Source: Streptomyces spinoverrucosus (GTDB lineage: Bacteria; Actinomycetota; Actinomycetes; Streptomycetales; Streptomycetaceae). Taken from it: a stretch of DNA of 64,000 bases. The stretch spans positions 4,233,001 to 4,297,000 of the forward strand of contig NZ_JADPZX010000001.1 in assembly GCF_015712165.1 (NCBI RefSeq). Direction: 5' to 3'. Under the pieces are notes generated by a model. The model made no database searches, had not been told where the DNA came from, and saw nothing but the letters and a program-made list of their open reading frames with translations. Position numbers and translations under genes: made by a program. The first letter of the stretch is position 1; every line of letters starts with the position of its first letter. This document shows positions 8,067-16,653 of this stretch, piece after piece.

Positions 8067-8780
8067 GTGACCCGCATCGACAGCGTGCGCGCCGCGACCG
8101 GCTCGGCGAAGGACAGCGTGCTGCACGCCGCGGAAGTGGTGGCGCCCTACGCCGACACGGCCAAGGACCGGGCCGCGCACTACGCACACGAGGCACGCGT
8201 ACGGCTCGCGCCCAAGGTGTCGCAGGCCGCCGGGCAGGCCCGCGTCCAGTACGCGTCGCATCTCGCGCCGCGCCTGGAGCAGGCCCGCTACCAGGCCCGC
8301 ACGCATGTGCCGCCGAAGGTCGACCACGCCGCCCACGAGGCCGCCGTCCGCGCCCGCGTGGCCGCACGGCAGGCCGCCGAGTACTCCCGGCCGAGGATCG
8401 AGCAGGCAGTGGCCGCGGCCGGGCCCGTCAAGGACGAGGCCGCGGCCCGGGGCGCCGCGGCGCTGGCCGCGCTGCGCGGCCAGGTCTCGCCCGAGGAGAT
8501 CCACAAGCTCGTCCGCAAGCACGAGCGCCGGGCGAAGGCCGGCCGGGCCGTGAAGGTGCTGGCCGTCCTCGGTGTTCTGGCGGGCGGCGCCTTCGCCGCC
8601 TGGAAGTGGTGGGACAAGCAGGCCAACCCCGACTGGCTGGTCGAGCCCCCCGCCGCGACCGAGGTCCCCGAGTCCGGCCGCCTCACGTCGGTGGACGGCA
8701 GCGGCCAGTCCGTACTCGACCCCGAGGTACAGGCCAAGCAGGCCGAGGAGGAGGCCGCGGACCGCGACGACCGCGGCTGA
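8067..8780 (+). CDS. DUF5324 family protein, single-pass membrane
   Basis: A 237-residue protein rich in Ala, Arg, His and Glu. The first 155 residues form amphipathic helical repeats with regularly spaced AA-R/H segments, similar in feel to apolipoprotein or LEA-type helices. A transmembrane helix (about 162-181) and an acidic tail follow. The GTG start sits behind a strong GAGGAGGAGG site. I recall this layout as DUF5324, an actinobacterial family without known function. It is followed by a strong terminator. Confidence 0.72.
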   Translation: MTRIDSVRAATGSAKDSVLHAAEVVAPYADTAKDRAAHYAHEARVRLAPKVSQAAGQARVQYASHLAPRLEQARYQARTHVPPKVDHAAHEAAVRARVAARQAAEYSRPRIEQAVAAAGPVKDEAAARGAAALAALRGQVSPEEIHKLVRKHERRAKAGRAVKVLAVLGVLAGGAFAAWKWWDKQANPDWLVEPPAATEVPESGRLTSVDGSGQSVLDPEVQAKQAEEEAADRDDRG

Positions 8781-8821
8781 GGCCGGCGCAGAGTTCCGAG
8801 TCGGATCGCCGTCATGACGGT

Positions 8822-8851
8822 GGGGCGGGCGCCCTGATGGGCGCCCGCCCC
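8822..8851 (+). terminator. Hairpin terminator after the DUF5324 gene
   Basis: A perfect 13-bp GC stem (8822-8834 with 8839-8851) and a 4-base loop, 41 bp behind the stop. Confidence 0.82.
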
Positions 8852-9560
8852 GTCCATTTGACCTCGGAGAGGTCGGTGTGCGCGGGCCGGTCTCGGGTCG
8901 GTTCTCGGGGGCAAACGCCAGTCGCGTCGCAGCCGCCTTCGTCGAACGGCCTCAGAGTTCCATGCGGGCACGGCTGTCCGGAGCTGGGCCCCAGCAGCGG
9001 GTCATGCGTTCCCGGACGGCTCTCTTGGCGGGATCACGGGGAACGCGGGCGCGTGATCACCACGAGCGGGACGAGCGGGACGAGTCAGGGTTTTCCTACG
9101 GCACATCGCTTCCGTGCGCCCACCCCTCCCCGTGACCGCCAACTGCGGGCCCGGGAGTCCGACTTCTACGTGGCCTCGCAACCGCTCACCGGCACACACC
9201 TGAAGTCGATCGAACTCGCCCGCGAGGAGGCAAGCGGACGCGCCCGACTGCCAAGCGTCCCTGAACCTCAGGGAGTTCATCGCCAGCGAGCCCTTCATGA
9301 CCCACCGCGTGCCCGACCGGCACCGCCCCCGCCATCCGCCCTGGCGCGCCAGAAACTCCTTTACTGCTCTCCGGCAAGCTGCGCGGCGTCCCGGCACGTG
9401 CGCCTCGAGAACCGGCTGCGGCTCGAATCGAATCGAATCGAATCGGTGCGGAACGCCGGCGGCCAGGCTCAGCTGAAGCGCCGGCCCTGAAGAGGAACAC
9501 GACAGCGAGGTGGTGCTCAACCACGCCCCTGACGCGTTCTCGGTGCGCAGCAGGTCGTGC
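8852..9560. other. Gene-poor stretch downstream of tRNA-Ala, with a possible decayed coding remnant
   Basis: About 700 bp without a gene I can support. On the plus strand, 9140-9270 reads as plausible coding sequence (LRARESDFYVASQPLTG onward) with high third-position GC. It has no convincing start, runs into low-quality sequence and seems to continue in another frame near 9275 (LREFIASEPFMTH), as a frameshifted remnant would. I recognise no family. It also holds a TCGAA x4 microsatellite (9423-9446). It lies on the 3' side of tRNA-Ala, but I found no duplicated tRNA end. Confidence 0.4.
9423..9446. repeat. Pentanucleotide microsatellite (TCGAA)4
   Basis: Four perfect tandem copies of TCGAA plus a partial fifth, in non-coding sequence. 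Confidence 0.9.
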
Positions 9561-9603
9561 AAAAGACCCCACCAACCGCGTTTCCGCAGGTCAGAGGGGT
9601 CTT
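9561..9603 (-). terminator. Terminator of tRNA-Ala
   Basis: 8-bp outer arms (9563-9570 with 9596-9603). On the minus strand the stem ends in GGGGTCTTTT, so a short T run is present. It starts 7 bases after the tRNA. Confidence 0.82.
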
Positions 9604-9609
9604 CGATTG

Positions 9610-9682
9610 TGGAGCCTAGGGGAGTCGAACCCCTGACATCTGCCATGCAAAGACAGCGCTCTACCAACTGAGCTAAGGCCCC
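9610..9682 (-). tRNA. tRNA-Ala (anticodon TGC)
   Basis: A 73-base cloverleaf. The acceptor GGGGCCT pairs with AGGCTCC, the D-arm contains TAGCTCAGTTGGTAGAGC, and the anticodon loop TTTGCAT carries TGC. The T-arm contains GGTTCGACTCC and the discriminator base is A. CCA is not encoded. tRNA-Ala and tRNA-Ile near gyrA are conserved in actinobacteria. Confidence 0.97.
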
Positions 9683-9864
9683 GAGAAGAGGGACATCCGC
9701 CGGAAGAACCACGTACCGGCAGGCGCCGCAGACCAGAGTAGCGGGTCACCCCCGGTATCTCGCAAAAAGATTGGGGGGTCCCCGTGAACGACCACTCTCC
9801 GTAAGATGCTCGGCGTGGTTCGCTACAGCGAACCGCCGTTTTGGGGAAGCGATGGGGAGACGCA

Positions 9865-10413
9865 ATGGACGCCGCACAGCAGGAAGCCACCGCAAGAGCG
9901 CGGGAACTGCAGCGGAACTGGTACGGGGAGCCGTTGGGGGCGCTCTTCCGTAAGCTCATCGACGATCTTGGTCTCAACCAGGCTCGTCTCGCGGGGGTAC
10001 TGGGACTGTCCGCACCGATGTTGTCGCAGCTGATGAGCGGTCAGCGGGCGAAGATCGGAAACCCGGCCGTGGTCCAGCGGGTGCAGCTGCTCCAGGAGCT
10101 GGCCGCGCAGGTGGCGGACGGCAGCGTGAGCGCCGCCGAGGCCACCGACCGGATGGAGGAGATCAAGAAGTCGCAGGGGGGGTCAGTGCTCAGCAACACC
10201 ACACAGACGACGAACAGCTCGGGAGCGCCGACGGTCAAGCGGGTGGTCCGTGAGATCCAGTCCCTGCTGCGCTCGGTGGCCGCGGCAGGAGACATCATCG
10301 ACGCCGCGGACACCCTCGCCCCGAGCCACCCGGAGCTGGCAGAGTTCCTCCGGGTGTACGGCGCCGGGCGCACCTCCGACGCCGTCGCGCACTACCAGGC
10401 ACACCAGAGCTGA
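9865..10413 (+). CDS. Helix-turn-helix DNA-binding protein
   Basis: A 182-residue protein. A Cro/C1-like helix-turn-helix spans about residues 24-80 (FRKLIDDLGLNQARLAGVLG, then SAPMLSQLMSGQR). The remainder is helical with a polar linker at about 104-118. The ATG at 9865 is preferred over an upstream TTG because GGGGAGA ends 4 bases before it. Target genes are unknown. It stands alone after tRNA-Ala, with a GC-rich repetitive gap to the following kinase gene. Confidence 0.8.
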   Translation: MDAAQQEATARARELQRNWYGEPLGALFRKLIDDLGLNQARLAGVLGLSAPMLSQLMSGQRAKIGNPAVVQRVQLLQELAAQVADGSVSAAEATDRMEEIKKSQGGSVLSNTTQTTNSSGAPTVKRVVREIQSLLRSVAAAGDIIDAADTLAPSHPELAEFLRVYGAGRTSDAVAHYQAHQS

Positions 10414-10606
10414 ACCGAGCGGAACCGGGATCGGTCGCAGCGGGGCTGCGCCGCAGGGGTGCGGCACGGGGGTGCAGCGCTCAGGGGTGTGCGGCGCTCA
10501 GGGGGTGCGGCGCACGCTGTGAGGGGTCGTGTCACTCACCGAGGGGCAAACAACAGGGGAGCCCTGGGACTGAAGGGGACCGAAGGGGGAGGAGCGGCGC
10601 GCAGCG
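10414..10606. other. GC-rich repetitive leader before the kinase gene
   Basis: 193 bp containing short imperfect direct repeats (CGCTCAGGGG twice, GGGGTGCGGC three times). No ORF or clear promoter is seen. Confidence 0.5.
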
Positions 10607-12751
10607 ATGGGTGAGGTCTTCGCCGGGCGGTACGAACTGGTCGACCCGATCGGCCGCGGAGGAGTGGGCGCTGTCTGGCGCGCCTGGGACCAACGCCGCC
10701 GCCGCTATGTGGCCGCCAAAGTCCTGCAACAGCGCGACGCGCACTCCCTGCTGCGGTTCGTACGAGAACAGGCGCTGCGGATCGATCACCCCCATGTGCT
10801 CGCACCGGCCAGCTGGGCCGCCGACGACGACAAGGTCCTGTTCACCATGGACCTGGTCACCGGCGGTTCGCTGGTCCATCTCGTCGGCGACTACGGTCCC
10901 CTGCCGCCGTCCTTGGTCTGCACCCTCCTCGACCAGCTCCTGTCCGGCCTCGCCGCAGTGCACGCGGAGGACGTCGTACACCGTGACATCAAGCCCGCCA
11001 ACGTGCTGCTGGAGGCCACCGGCACCGGGCGGCCGCGGCTGCGGCTGTCCGACTTCGGGATCGCCATGCGGCTGGGCGAGCCGCGTCTGACCGAGACCAA
11101 CCTCGTGGTCGGGACACCCGGGTATCTCGCGCCCGAGCAGATGATGGGCGCGGAACCTGACTTCCCGGCCGACCTGTTCGCCGTGGGACTGGTCGCGCTG
11201 TATCTGCTGGAGGGCGCCAAGCCGGACGCCAAGGCGCTCATCCAGTACTTCGCCGAGCACGGCACCCCAGGTGCGCCCAAGGGCATCCCCGAACCGCTGT
11301 GGCAGATCGTGGCGACACTGTTGCAGCCGGATCCGGTGGCCCGGTTCCGCACGGCCACGGGGGCGCGCAAGGCGCTGGCCGCTGCGGCCGAGCTGCTGCC
11401 GGAGCCCGGGCCTGATGACGAGCAGATCGAGATCTTCGACCAAATCGGACCGCTGCCACCGGGATTCGGACCGGACGGTCCGCTCACACGGCGTGGCCGG
11501 ACCCGGGAGATGGGATCGGACGAGGCGCCTGCGGGCGGAACGAGCGGGGGGCCGTCCGAGGGGCCTGGAGGACCGTTCGAAGCTCCGCTGGTCGGGAACG
11601 ACGGCGGCGCTCACCAGGCACCCCGGGCCGGAAACACTGGCAGGCCGTCCGAGGCACCGCTGGTCGGGAACGACGGCAGCGCTCACCAGGCACCCCGGGC
11701 CGGAAACACTGGCAGGCCGTCCGAGGCACCGCTGGTCGGGAACGACGGCGGCGCATACGGGGAACCGCGGGTCGCAAACGCCGGGAGGCCGTCCGAGGCG
11801 CCGGTGAGCGGGAGAAGCGGGGCCCTGTCCGAGGCGTCGCAGATCGGAGAGGGCGCGGGCGCGTCCGGGGAACCGCGGGTCGCAAACGCCGGGAGGCCGT
11901 CCGAGGCGCCGGTGAGCGGGAGAAGCGGGGCCCTGTCCGAGGCGTCGCAGATCGGAGAGGGCGCGGGCGCGTCCGGGGCAGCGCGGGTCGGGAGAGGCAG
12001 CGCGCCACCCGAGGGATCGCAAGTGGTTGGCAGCGTGGTGCCGCCCGAAGGGCCGCGAGTGGGAACCGGCGGGACACCCCCCGAAGCGCCGCAAGTGGGA
12101 ACCGGCGGAGTGCCCCCCGAGGGCTCCCCAGCGGGAAGCCATGCCGTGCCGCCCGACGCCGCGGATAGCCAGAGTTTCGTGGACCTGCGGCCCGGCACGG
12201 GTGCCGTAGCCGCAGGGACCGGCGCCACGGACGTACCCACCGATCCACAGCATCAGACCGCCACGCCCCAGCAGCCGACCAGCATGTCCGACACCGGCAG
12301 CTTCCACCTGCCGCCGCCCCAGCCAACCGTCACCACCCGGCGCTCCCCCACAGATCCCGAACAGCCCCAGTGGCAACAGAGCAGCACTCCACAGCCACAG
12401 CAGCGACAGCACTACCCACACCCCCAATACCCCCCACAACCACATCAACCGTCCTTCGCCTCCCCCCAACCACAGGCACCGCTCCACCCCACCTCGCCGC
12501 CCTTACAGGCCGCCCCGGTGACGCCACAGCGCGCTGATGTCTCTACTGCTTCGTACACCGCTCAGGACCCGCAGGTTCCACCTTCGGCGCCCTCAATTTC
12601 ACGGCCGCCCGCCGGGCATCGCCGAACCGTTCGACGCCCCGGCCGACGCGCCGCCCGCCGACCCGGCCCACCCGCCAAGGCGGTTGTCCCGCTGCTCCTG
12701 CTGGCGCTGGTCTGCTACGCAGTGGGCTTCTGGGCGCTGACCCGCATCTGA
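10607..12751 (+). CDS. Ser/Thr protein kinase with repeat-rich linker and C-terminal membrane helix
   Basis: 714 residues. The kinase domain (about 8-270) looks active: Gly loop GRGGVGAV, Lys38 in AAKVL, HRDIKPAN with Asp127, DFG at 149-151, and an APEQ motif. Residues 300-690 are a low-complexity region. It contains a 24-residue unit present more than twice and a 36-residue unit present twice, encoded by almost perfect 72- and 108-bp DNA repeats, then a Pro/Gln-rich stretch. A basic patch and a single transmembrane helix (about 694-710) anchor the C-terminus, so the kinase is cytoplasmic. Substrates are unknown. The ATG has only a distant GGAGGAG, so the start is less certain. Confidence 0.88.
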   Translation: MGEVFAGRYELVDPIGRGGVGAVWRAWDQRRRRYVAAKVLQQRDAHSLLRFVREQALRIDHPHVLAPASWAADDDKVLFTMDLVTGGSLVHLVGDYGPLPPSLVCTLLDQLLSGLAAVHAEDVVHRDIKPANVLLEATGTGRPRLRLSDFGIAMRLGEPRLTETNLVVGTPGYLAPEQMMGAEPDFPADLFAVGLVALYLLEGAKPDAKALIQYFAEHGTPGAPKGIPEPLWQIVATLLQPDPVARFRTATGARKALAAAAELLPEPGPDDEQIEIFDQIGPLPPGFGPDGPLTRRGRTREMGSDEAPAGGTSGGPSEGPGGPFEAPLVGNDGGAHQAPRAGNTGRPSEAPLVGNDGSAHQAPRAGNTGRPSEAPLVGNDGGAYGEPRVANAGRPSEAPVSGRSGALSEASQIGEGAGASGEPRVANAGRPSEAPVSGRSGALSEASQIGEGAGASGAARVGRGSAPPEGSQVVGSVVPPEGPRVGTGGTPPEAPQVGTGGVPPEGSPAGSHAVPPDAADSQSFVDLRPGTGAVAAGTGATDVPTDPQHQTATPQQPTSMSDTGSFHLPPPQPTVTTRRSPTDPEQPQWQQSSTPQPQQRQHYPHPQYPPQPHQPSFASPQPQAPLHPTSPPLQAAPVTPQRADVSTASYTAQDPQVPPSAPSISRPPAGHRRTVRRPGRRAARRPGPPAKAVVPLLLLALVCYAVGFWALTRI
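11591..11758 (+). repeat. 72-bp in-frame tandem repeat in the kinase gene
   Basis: Phase points at 11591, 11663 and 11735, exactly 72 bp apart. The copies are nearly identical (one substitution noticed) and the third is partial. Each encodes 24 residues beginning VGNDG and containing RPSEAP. Confidence 0.92.
11759..11974 (+). repeat. 108-bp in-frame tandem repeat in the kinase gene
   Basis: Two copies with the same phase at 11759 and 11867. They look identical at base level, encode 36 residues (GEPRVANAGRPSEAP onward) and are followed by a degenerate third start. Near identity implies recent duplication or gene-conversion upkeep. Confidence 0.92.
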
Positions 12752-12776
12752 GCTCGGCGGCGCGGAGACCCCCGTT

Positions 12777-14297
12777 TTAGCCGGCGAGCCCACCCCTCCG
12801 CCGCGCCACAGCCGTCCACACCCCGAGCCCCACGAGAATCACAGTCCCCGCGCCGATCCCGCCCACGGCCACCGCGGTCATCGTTCCGCCGTCCCCGTCG
12901 CCCCCGGCCTCCCCCTCGGCACCCGCACCCGCCCCCGGGCCCCCGCCCGAGCCCCCTTCGCGGACCTGGAAGATGCCCTCCGGCACCGACTGCCCGGCGT
13001 AGGCGGGCCCCTCCTGCGCCGCCCCCTTCAGCCCCACACGCAACGTCAGCCCGAACGGCCCGTCGCCGAACTCCTCGGCCACCTCCGCGGAGAGATGCAC
13101 GGCGAGGTAGTAGGAGCCGGCGAAGCGCATTCCGCTCACGCGGTCGGTGAAGGAGTGACGGTTGGCATGGTCGACCGGCGGGAGCGGAGCGAGTGCGGCC
13201 GTCCGCTGTTTGCCGTCGTAGCCGACGCTCTTGTCCGCGACAAAAGCACGCACGGGGTTGTAGAGGGAGACGTCCAGCGCGCTGCCCGCGTAACCGGAGC
13301 CGGCCGTGGCCGTGCCGAGTTCGCCGGTGGCGGACAACTGCTGGCCCCAGTCGACGGGAACCTTGTAGAAGAGCGTCTGCCCGGGTGCGATGTCGTCGGT
13401 CCAGACGCCCTGTCCCAGGTCGGTCGCGCTCGCGAAACCGGCACCGCCCGGCCGCCGTTCGGGCTCGTCCGTGGGCGGTGCGGGCGTGGCGGAGTCCCAG
13501 GCCTCCGGCGCCTTCGTGGCACCGGCCTGCGCCAGTCCCGGCTCCGCCACCGCGGCGAGCTCCAGGTCCCAGGCGGCCGGCGCGGAGTCCGTCGTACCGG
13601 CGCGTTCGACGACGACGTAATACGTGCCCGCCCCCTGGCAGCGTGTCCCGCCCACCTCACGCGCCCCACCCGCCGCGATCGGATGCGGGCTGCGGGCGGC
13701 ACCGAAGGTCGTGGTGTCGGTGGAACAGGACCTGCCGTCGGCGTCCTGCACGGACACCTCGATGCCCTCGATCGCGGAGACGCTGGCGTCCGGGTCGGGT
13801 ACGGCGGTGGCGGAGACGTACGCGTTCGAGGTGGCGTCGAGTACGAGGCGGTAGTACGCCTTTCCGCCCGCCGGGAGGGTGCTCCGGTACGTCCTGCCGG
13901 GCTCCAGGCGCACGGCGTCGGTGGTACCGGTGGCGGCGGGGACGGGCCGGGCATCCTCGGAGAAGGCGTAGGACGAGGCGGACGCGAAACCGGATACGGA
14001 GGCCGAAGCCGGCGCGGAGCGCGATAAAGGTGCCGACGCCGACACGGGTGCGGAGGTCAACACTGGCGCAGACCCTGATACCGATACCAACCCCGGTACA
14101 GGTGCGGACGCCGATGCCGGCACGGACGCCGATACGGGCGCGGTCGCCGATATTGGCACGGACGCGGAGCCCGTCGGCGTCGTCCCGGCGGCCACTGCAA
14201 CTCCCGACAGCCCCACCGTTCCCGGCAGTACCAGCAACGCCCCCGGCAGCAGCGCAGCCACCGCACACCCCCACGCCGTACGCCGCCGCCCGATCAC
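12777..14297 (-). CDS. Exported, membrane-anchored protein with Ser/Ala/Pro repeats
   Basis: 506 residues. A signal peptide (about 1-37) is followed by a Ser/Ala/Val/Pro repeat region (about 40-108) made of degenerate units such as SAPVSAS. Two beta-rich domains resemble bacterial pre-peptidase C-type folds (about 125-255 and 295-435). A Gly/Glu-rich linker, a C-terminal membrane helix (about 477-497) and a short basic tail complete it. No catalytic motif is visible. The start is a GTG. It converges on the repeat-rich kinase gene with only 25 bp between stops. A surface structural or adhesion-type role is inference. Confidence 0.75.
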   Translation of the reverse strand: MIGRRRTAWGCAVAALLPGALLVLPGTVGLSGVAVAAGTTPTGSASVPISATAPVSASVPASASAPVPGLVSVSGSAPVLTSAPVSASAPLSRSAPASASVSGFASASSYAFSEDARPVPAATGTTDAVRLEPGRTYRSTLPAGGKAYYRLVLDATSNAYVSATAVPDPDASVSAIEGIEVSVQDADGRSCSTDTTTFGAARSPHPIAAGGAREVGGTRCQGAGTYYVVVERAGTTDSAPAAWDLELAAVAEPGLAQAGATKAPEAWDSATPAPPTDEPERRPGGAGFASATDLGQGVWTDDIAPGQTLFYKVPVDWGQQLSATGELGTATAGSGYAGSALDVSLYNPVRAFVADKSVGYDGKQRTAALAPLPPVDHANRHSFTDRVSGMRFAGSYYLAVHLSAEVAEEFGDGPFGLTLRVGLKGAAQEGPAYAGQSVPEGIFQVREGGSGGGPGAGAGAEGEAGGDGDGGTMTAVAVGGIGAGTVILVGLGVWTAVARRRGGLAG

Positions 14298-14393
14298 GCG
14301 TCACCCACCCCCGGGGAGTTCCGACCTCGAACCGTCCGTGCCCTGGCTCATCCTGCCTCGCGGGCCCTGGGCCTGCACCCGCGTACACGCAAA

Positions 14394-14418
14394 ACCCCGA
14401 CCGCGATGCGGCCGGGGT
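14394..14418 (-). terminator. Terminator after the DLW-39 gene
   Basis: 11-bp arms (14394-14404 with 14408-14418). On the minus strand the stem is followed by TTTTGC. Confidence 0.78.
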
Positions 14419-14442
14419 CTGTTCAGATTCGGTTGTCGGTAC

Positions 14443-14571
14443 TCACGAACCCGTGGGCACGGAGTCAGTCGCCTCCGTCCACAGATCCTGCTCGGCGCGA
14501 TCCGCCTGGATCTGGCGGTACACGAGGAGCCCGCCGATGGCGGCCAGTGCGACCAGGAGAAGCTTCTTCAC
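14443..14571 (-). CDS. DLW-39 family small protein
   Basis: A 42-residue protein, essentially one N-terminal hydrophobic helix (3-18) followed by a short polar tail with the family-defining Asp-Leu-Trp at 29-31. The GTG at 14571 has GAGG 7 bases upstream. DLW-39 proteins are conserved near oriC in actinobacteria and have no known function. An imperfect 22-bp palindrome lies 54-75 bp upstream of the start. Confidence 0.82.
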   Translation of the reverse strand: MKKLLLVALAAIGGLLVYRQIQADRAEQDLWTEATDSVPTGS

Positions 14572-14624
14572 CGCGCGACCTCGTCTTTCCTTGACGTAGG
14601 GGACCTCTGGCGCCCGACTATACA

Positions 14625-14646
14625 CACCGACCGATATCGATCGGTG
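14625..14646. promoter_or_regulatory. Imperfect palindrome upstream of the DLW-39 gene
   Basis: 11-bp half sites CACCGACCGAT and ATCGATCGGTG, with one mismatched pair and the centre at GATATC. Size and symmetry fit a dimeric repressor operator such as the TetR type. The binding protein is unknown. Confidence 0.5.
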
Positions 14647-14942
14647 ACCTGCGCGGCGCCCCAACTCCCCACCGGAATCCCGCACTAGAACCGGCCCAGG
14701 ACGCCGGCCTACAGCGGACGGCACCACTCCGACCTGAGGGTGATCACACCCCTACGGAGGGTGAGTTTTGCCCCGTCTTCGCCGCCCTCCTCCCTCCTTC
14801 CAAGCTTTTCGGGCTCCTTGCACCCATCCGTGTGGTGTTCATCGGAAGATCCACGCGCCATCGGCGTCGGTCCACCACTTCGCGAGCCCTATACACATCA
14901 TGAGGAAAGTACGCAAATCGCCCGACCCGAAAGTGAGGGGCC

Positions 14943-15146
14943 ATGGCCCGGAACAAGGTCATGCAGCTGTGGAACATCGTCGTCACCGCCTTCCTCGCGC
15001 TGCTCACGGCGCTCGGATTCATCACCACGTCCGCCTCCGCGGCCGTACCGCAGACCGAGTCGGCTCGCAACAGCACCGCACACCTCCCGGCTCCGACGGT
15101 GTCCCCCTGGGCCTGGGCCCATGCCCGGTCCCTGCCCCCACGATGA
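14943..15146 (+). CDS. Small exported protein
   Basis: 67 residues starting MARNKVMQLWNIVV, with a hydrophobic core (about 10-28) and an Ala-Ser-Ala-Ala cleavage-like site near residue 34, leaving about 33 mature residues. The ATG is preceded by GTGAGGGG at a proper distance. I recognise no family. The N-terminus has good codon bias, while the short mature part is Pro/Ala-rich and unremarkable. Confidence 0.55.
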   Translation: MARNKVMQLWNIVVTAFLALLTALGFITTSASAAVPQTESARNSTAHLPAPTVSPWAWAHARSLPPR

Positions 15147-15426
15147 AACAGCGCATCCGGGCCGAGGCCCACGGAAAGTCCCCCCGCTGCCGGCACCGCC
15201 CGCTCGCCGGGACCGATCAGACCGCCGCCCCCGCCGCTGCCGCTCAGATCGACGACTGCGATACGGAGCCGCCCGCCGCCGCCGACCACGTGTCGATTCC
15301 CCTCCAGCGCTGAACCTTCGCCCCGCCTCTCCTCCTTATCCTTGCCATCCCCTTCACGCCCCTCATCCCCTTCACCCTTTTCATCCCTGTCGTCACGGCG
15401 AACTTGCGTACGCCGCCCCTACGTCG
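15147..15426. other. Intergenic stretch with a pyrimidine-rich tract
   Basis: No gene is seen. About 15322-15390 is almost entirely C and T on the plus strand (purine-rich on the other). It is followed by the 15427 terminator. Confidence 0.5.
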
Positions 15427-15457
15427 AGGCCCGGCCACTCCCACAGTGGCCGGGCCT
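15427..15457. terminator. Bidirectional terminator before the XRE-like gene end
   Basis: A perfect 13-bp stem (15427-15439 with 15445-15457) and a 5-base loop, between convergent transcription units. Confidence 0.8.
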
Positions 15458-15498
15458 TGTGGCGTCACCCGGCCGATGCGGCCCACGGACGTTCTCGC

Positions 15499-16524
15499 TC
15501 AGCCGGTCTTCGGCACTCCGCTGATCACATACTGCTGGCCACGGCTGTCGTCACACGGCCGAAAGGTCGCCTCGGTGCCCTCGTCCGGTGTCGGCCGGGC
15601 CGCTGCCACGCACTGGCCCGTGTCGAGGCGCAGCACATACGTCCGCCCCTCGCCGTCACCGCTCGTCGCGCGCTCGATCCGGAACCGGGTCGCCGCGGCG
15701 CACATCTCCCACGGTTCCAGCAGGCCACGGGCCGCACCGCTGGTGCGCGCCTTCAGGCAGCCGTCACCGTGCTCGGGGTGCCGCCAGCGCACGTAATACG
15801 TGTCGTGCCCCGCCGGTACGAGGTCTGTGACCGGCGGCGCGGCCTGTGAGCAGGCCCGATGGACCGCCACATGGGATTTGTACCGGCCGTCCCGGACGAA
15901 GCCGTCGGTCAGACACAGCGCGGGGGACTGGACCGGCCGCAGACGCACAGGGCCGTCCGGGATCCCGGCCGCGGTATCGGCGTCGCTCTGCCCTTCACTG
16001 TCGCGGCCGGTCCGCCGTTCCTCGGTGCCGGGTCCCATCGCGTTCAGGGCCCAGACGGCGAGGCCGGCGAGGGCGAGTGCCGCGATGGCCGTAACAGTTG
16101 TCGCGACGCGCGGTCGCCGCCGTCGGGGCACGCCGTGCGCTTCCTCCCGCTCCCCTCCGGCAGACTCCGCAGCCGACGCAGGCACTCCAGGCCCCGCAGG
16201 CAACGCCGCAGGCACCGCCTCACTTGCGGCGATCCGCTCCCGAGCCGCCAGCCACTCCTCGACGCGCGTCTCGACCGCGGACCCGTCTCCGACCCCGTTC
16301 GCGCACGCCCGTACGAACGCGGCCACCAACTCCGCCCGAGGCAGGGCGTCGCGCGCGAGCGCGTTGGCCAGGGTGCTGCGCGCCAGCACATCGCCCCGCG
16401 CCGCGGCCCGTTGTTCGAGTTCCCGGTAGGTGAACCCGCAGGACTCCTTCACCTGTCGTAGCAACGCCACGAATTCGGCGGCGTCCCTTGCCTGTTCGGG
16501 GCGCGGCACTTTCCGGGTCTCCAT
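15499..16524 (-). CDS. XRE-type helix-turn-helix protein with membrane helix and lectin-like C-terminus
   Basis: 341 residues from ATG 16524 (GGTGGG upstream). Residues 10-80 form an XRE-like DNA-binding domain of the type seen in Streptomyces multidomain regulators (FVALLRQVKESCGFTYRELE). An Ala/Pro linker, a basic patch and a membrane helix (about 142-162) follow. The external C-terminal domain (about 195-335) has Trp/Cys-containing repeats and a CxxRG/QCVAA pattern reminiscent of ricin-type beta-trefoils. The layout suggests a membrane-bound sensor that responds to sugars; ligand and targets are inference. Confidence 0.72.
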   Translation of the reverse strand: METRKVPRPEQARDAAEFVALLRQVKESCGFTYRELEQRAAARGDVLARSTLANALARDALPRAELVAAFVRACANGVGDGSAVETRVEEWLAARERIAASEAVPAALPAGPGVPASAAESAGGEREEAHGVPRRRRPRVATTVTAIAALALAGLAVWALNAMGPGTEERRTGRDSEGQSDADTAAGIPDGPVRLRPVQSPALCLTDGFVRDGRYKSHVAVHRACSQAAPPVTDLVPAGHDTYYVRWRHPEHGDGCLKARTSGAARGLLEPWEMCAAATRFRIERATSGDGEGRTYVLRLDTGQCVAAARPTPDEGTEATFRPCDDSRGQQYVISGVPKTG

Positions 16525-16653
16525 GACCCACCAATGTCTCCGGCTCCCCGGACGCCCCACAATTTCGGATCACGCCAATTCCCGCACGCTTCCGATCACC
16601 TTCCTGTCGCGTTACCGCCGCCGCGACGACCTCAATGCCGGCCAGTCGAGGTG

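Noticed and set aside
9561..9682. Integration (att) site at tRNA-Ala
   Set aside because: I could not find a duplicated copy of the tRNA 3' end in the neighbouring 800 bp, nor any integrase gene.
9002..9712. Open frame on the minus strand running through tRNA-Ala
   Set aside because: It overlaps the tRNA and its terminator and has an implausible amino-acid composition.
13193..14599. Long Arg/Pro-rich frame opposite the exported protein gene
   Set aside because: Arg/Pro/Ser composition is typical of shadow frames. The minus-strand frame has a signal peptide and a membrane anchor.
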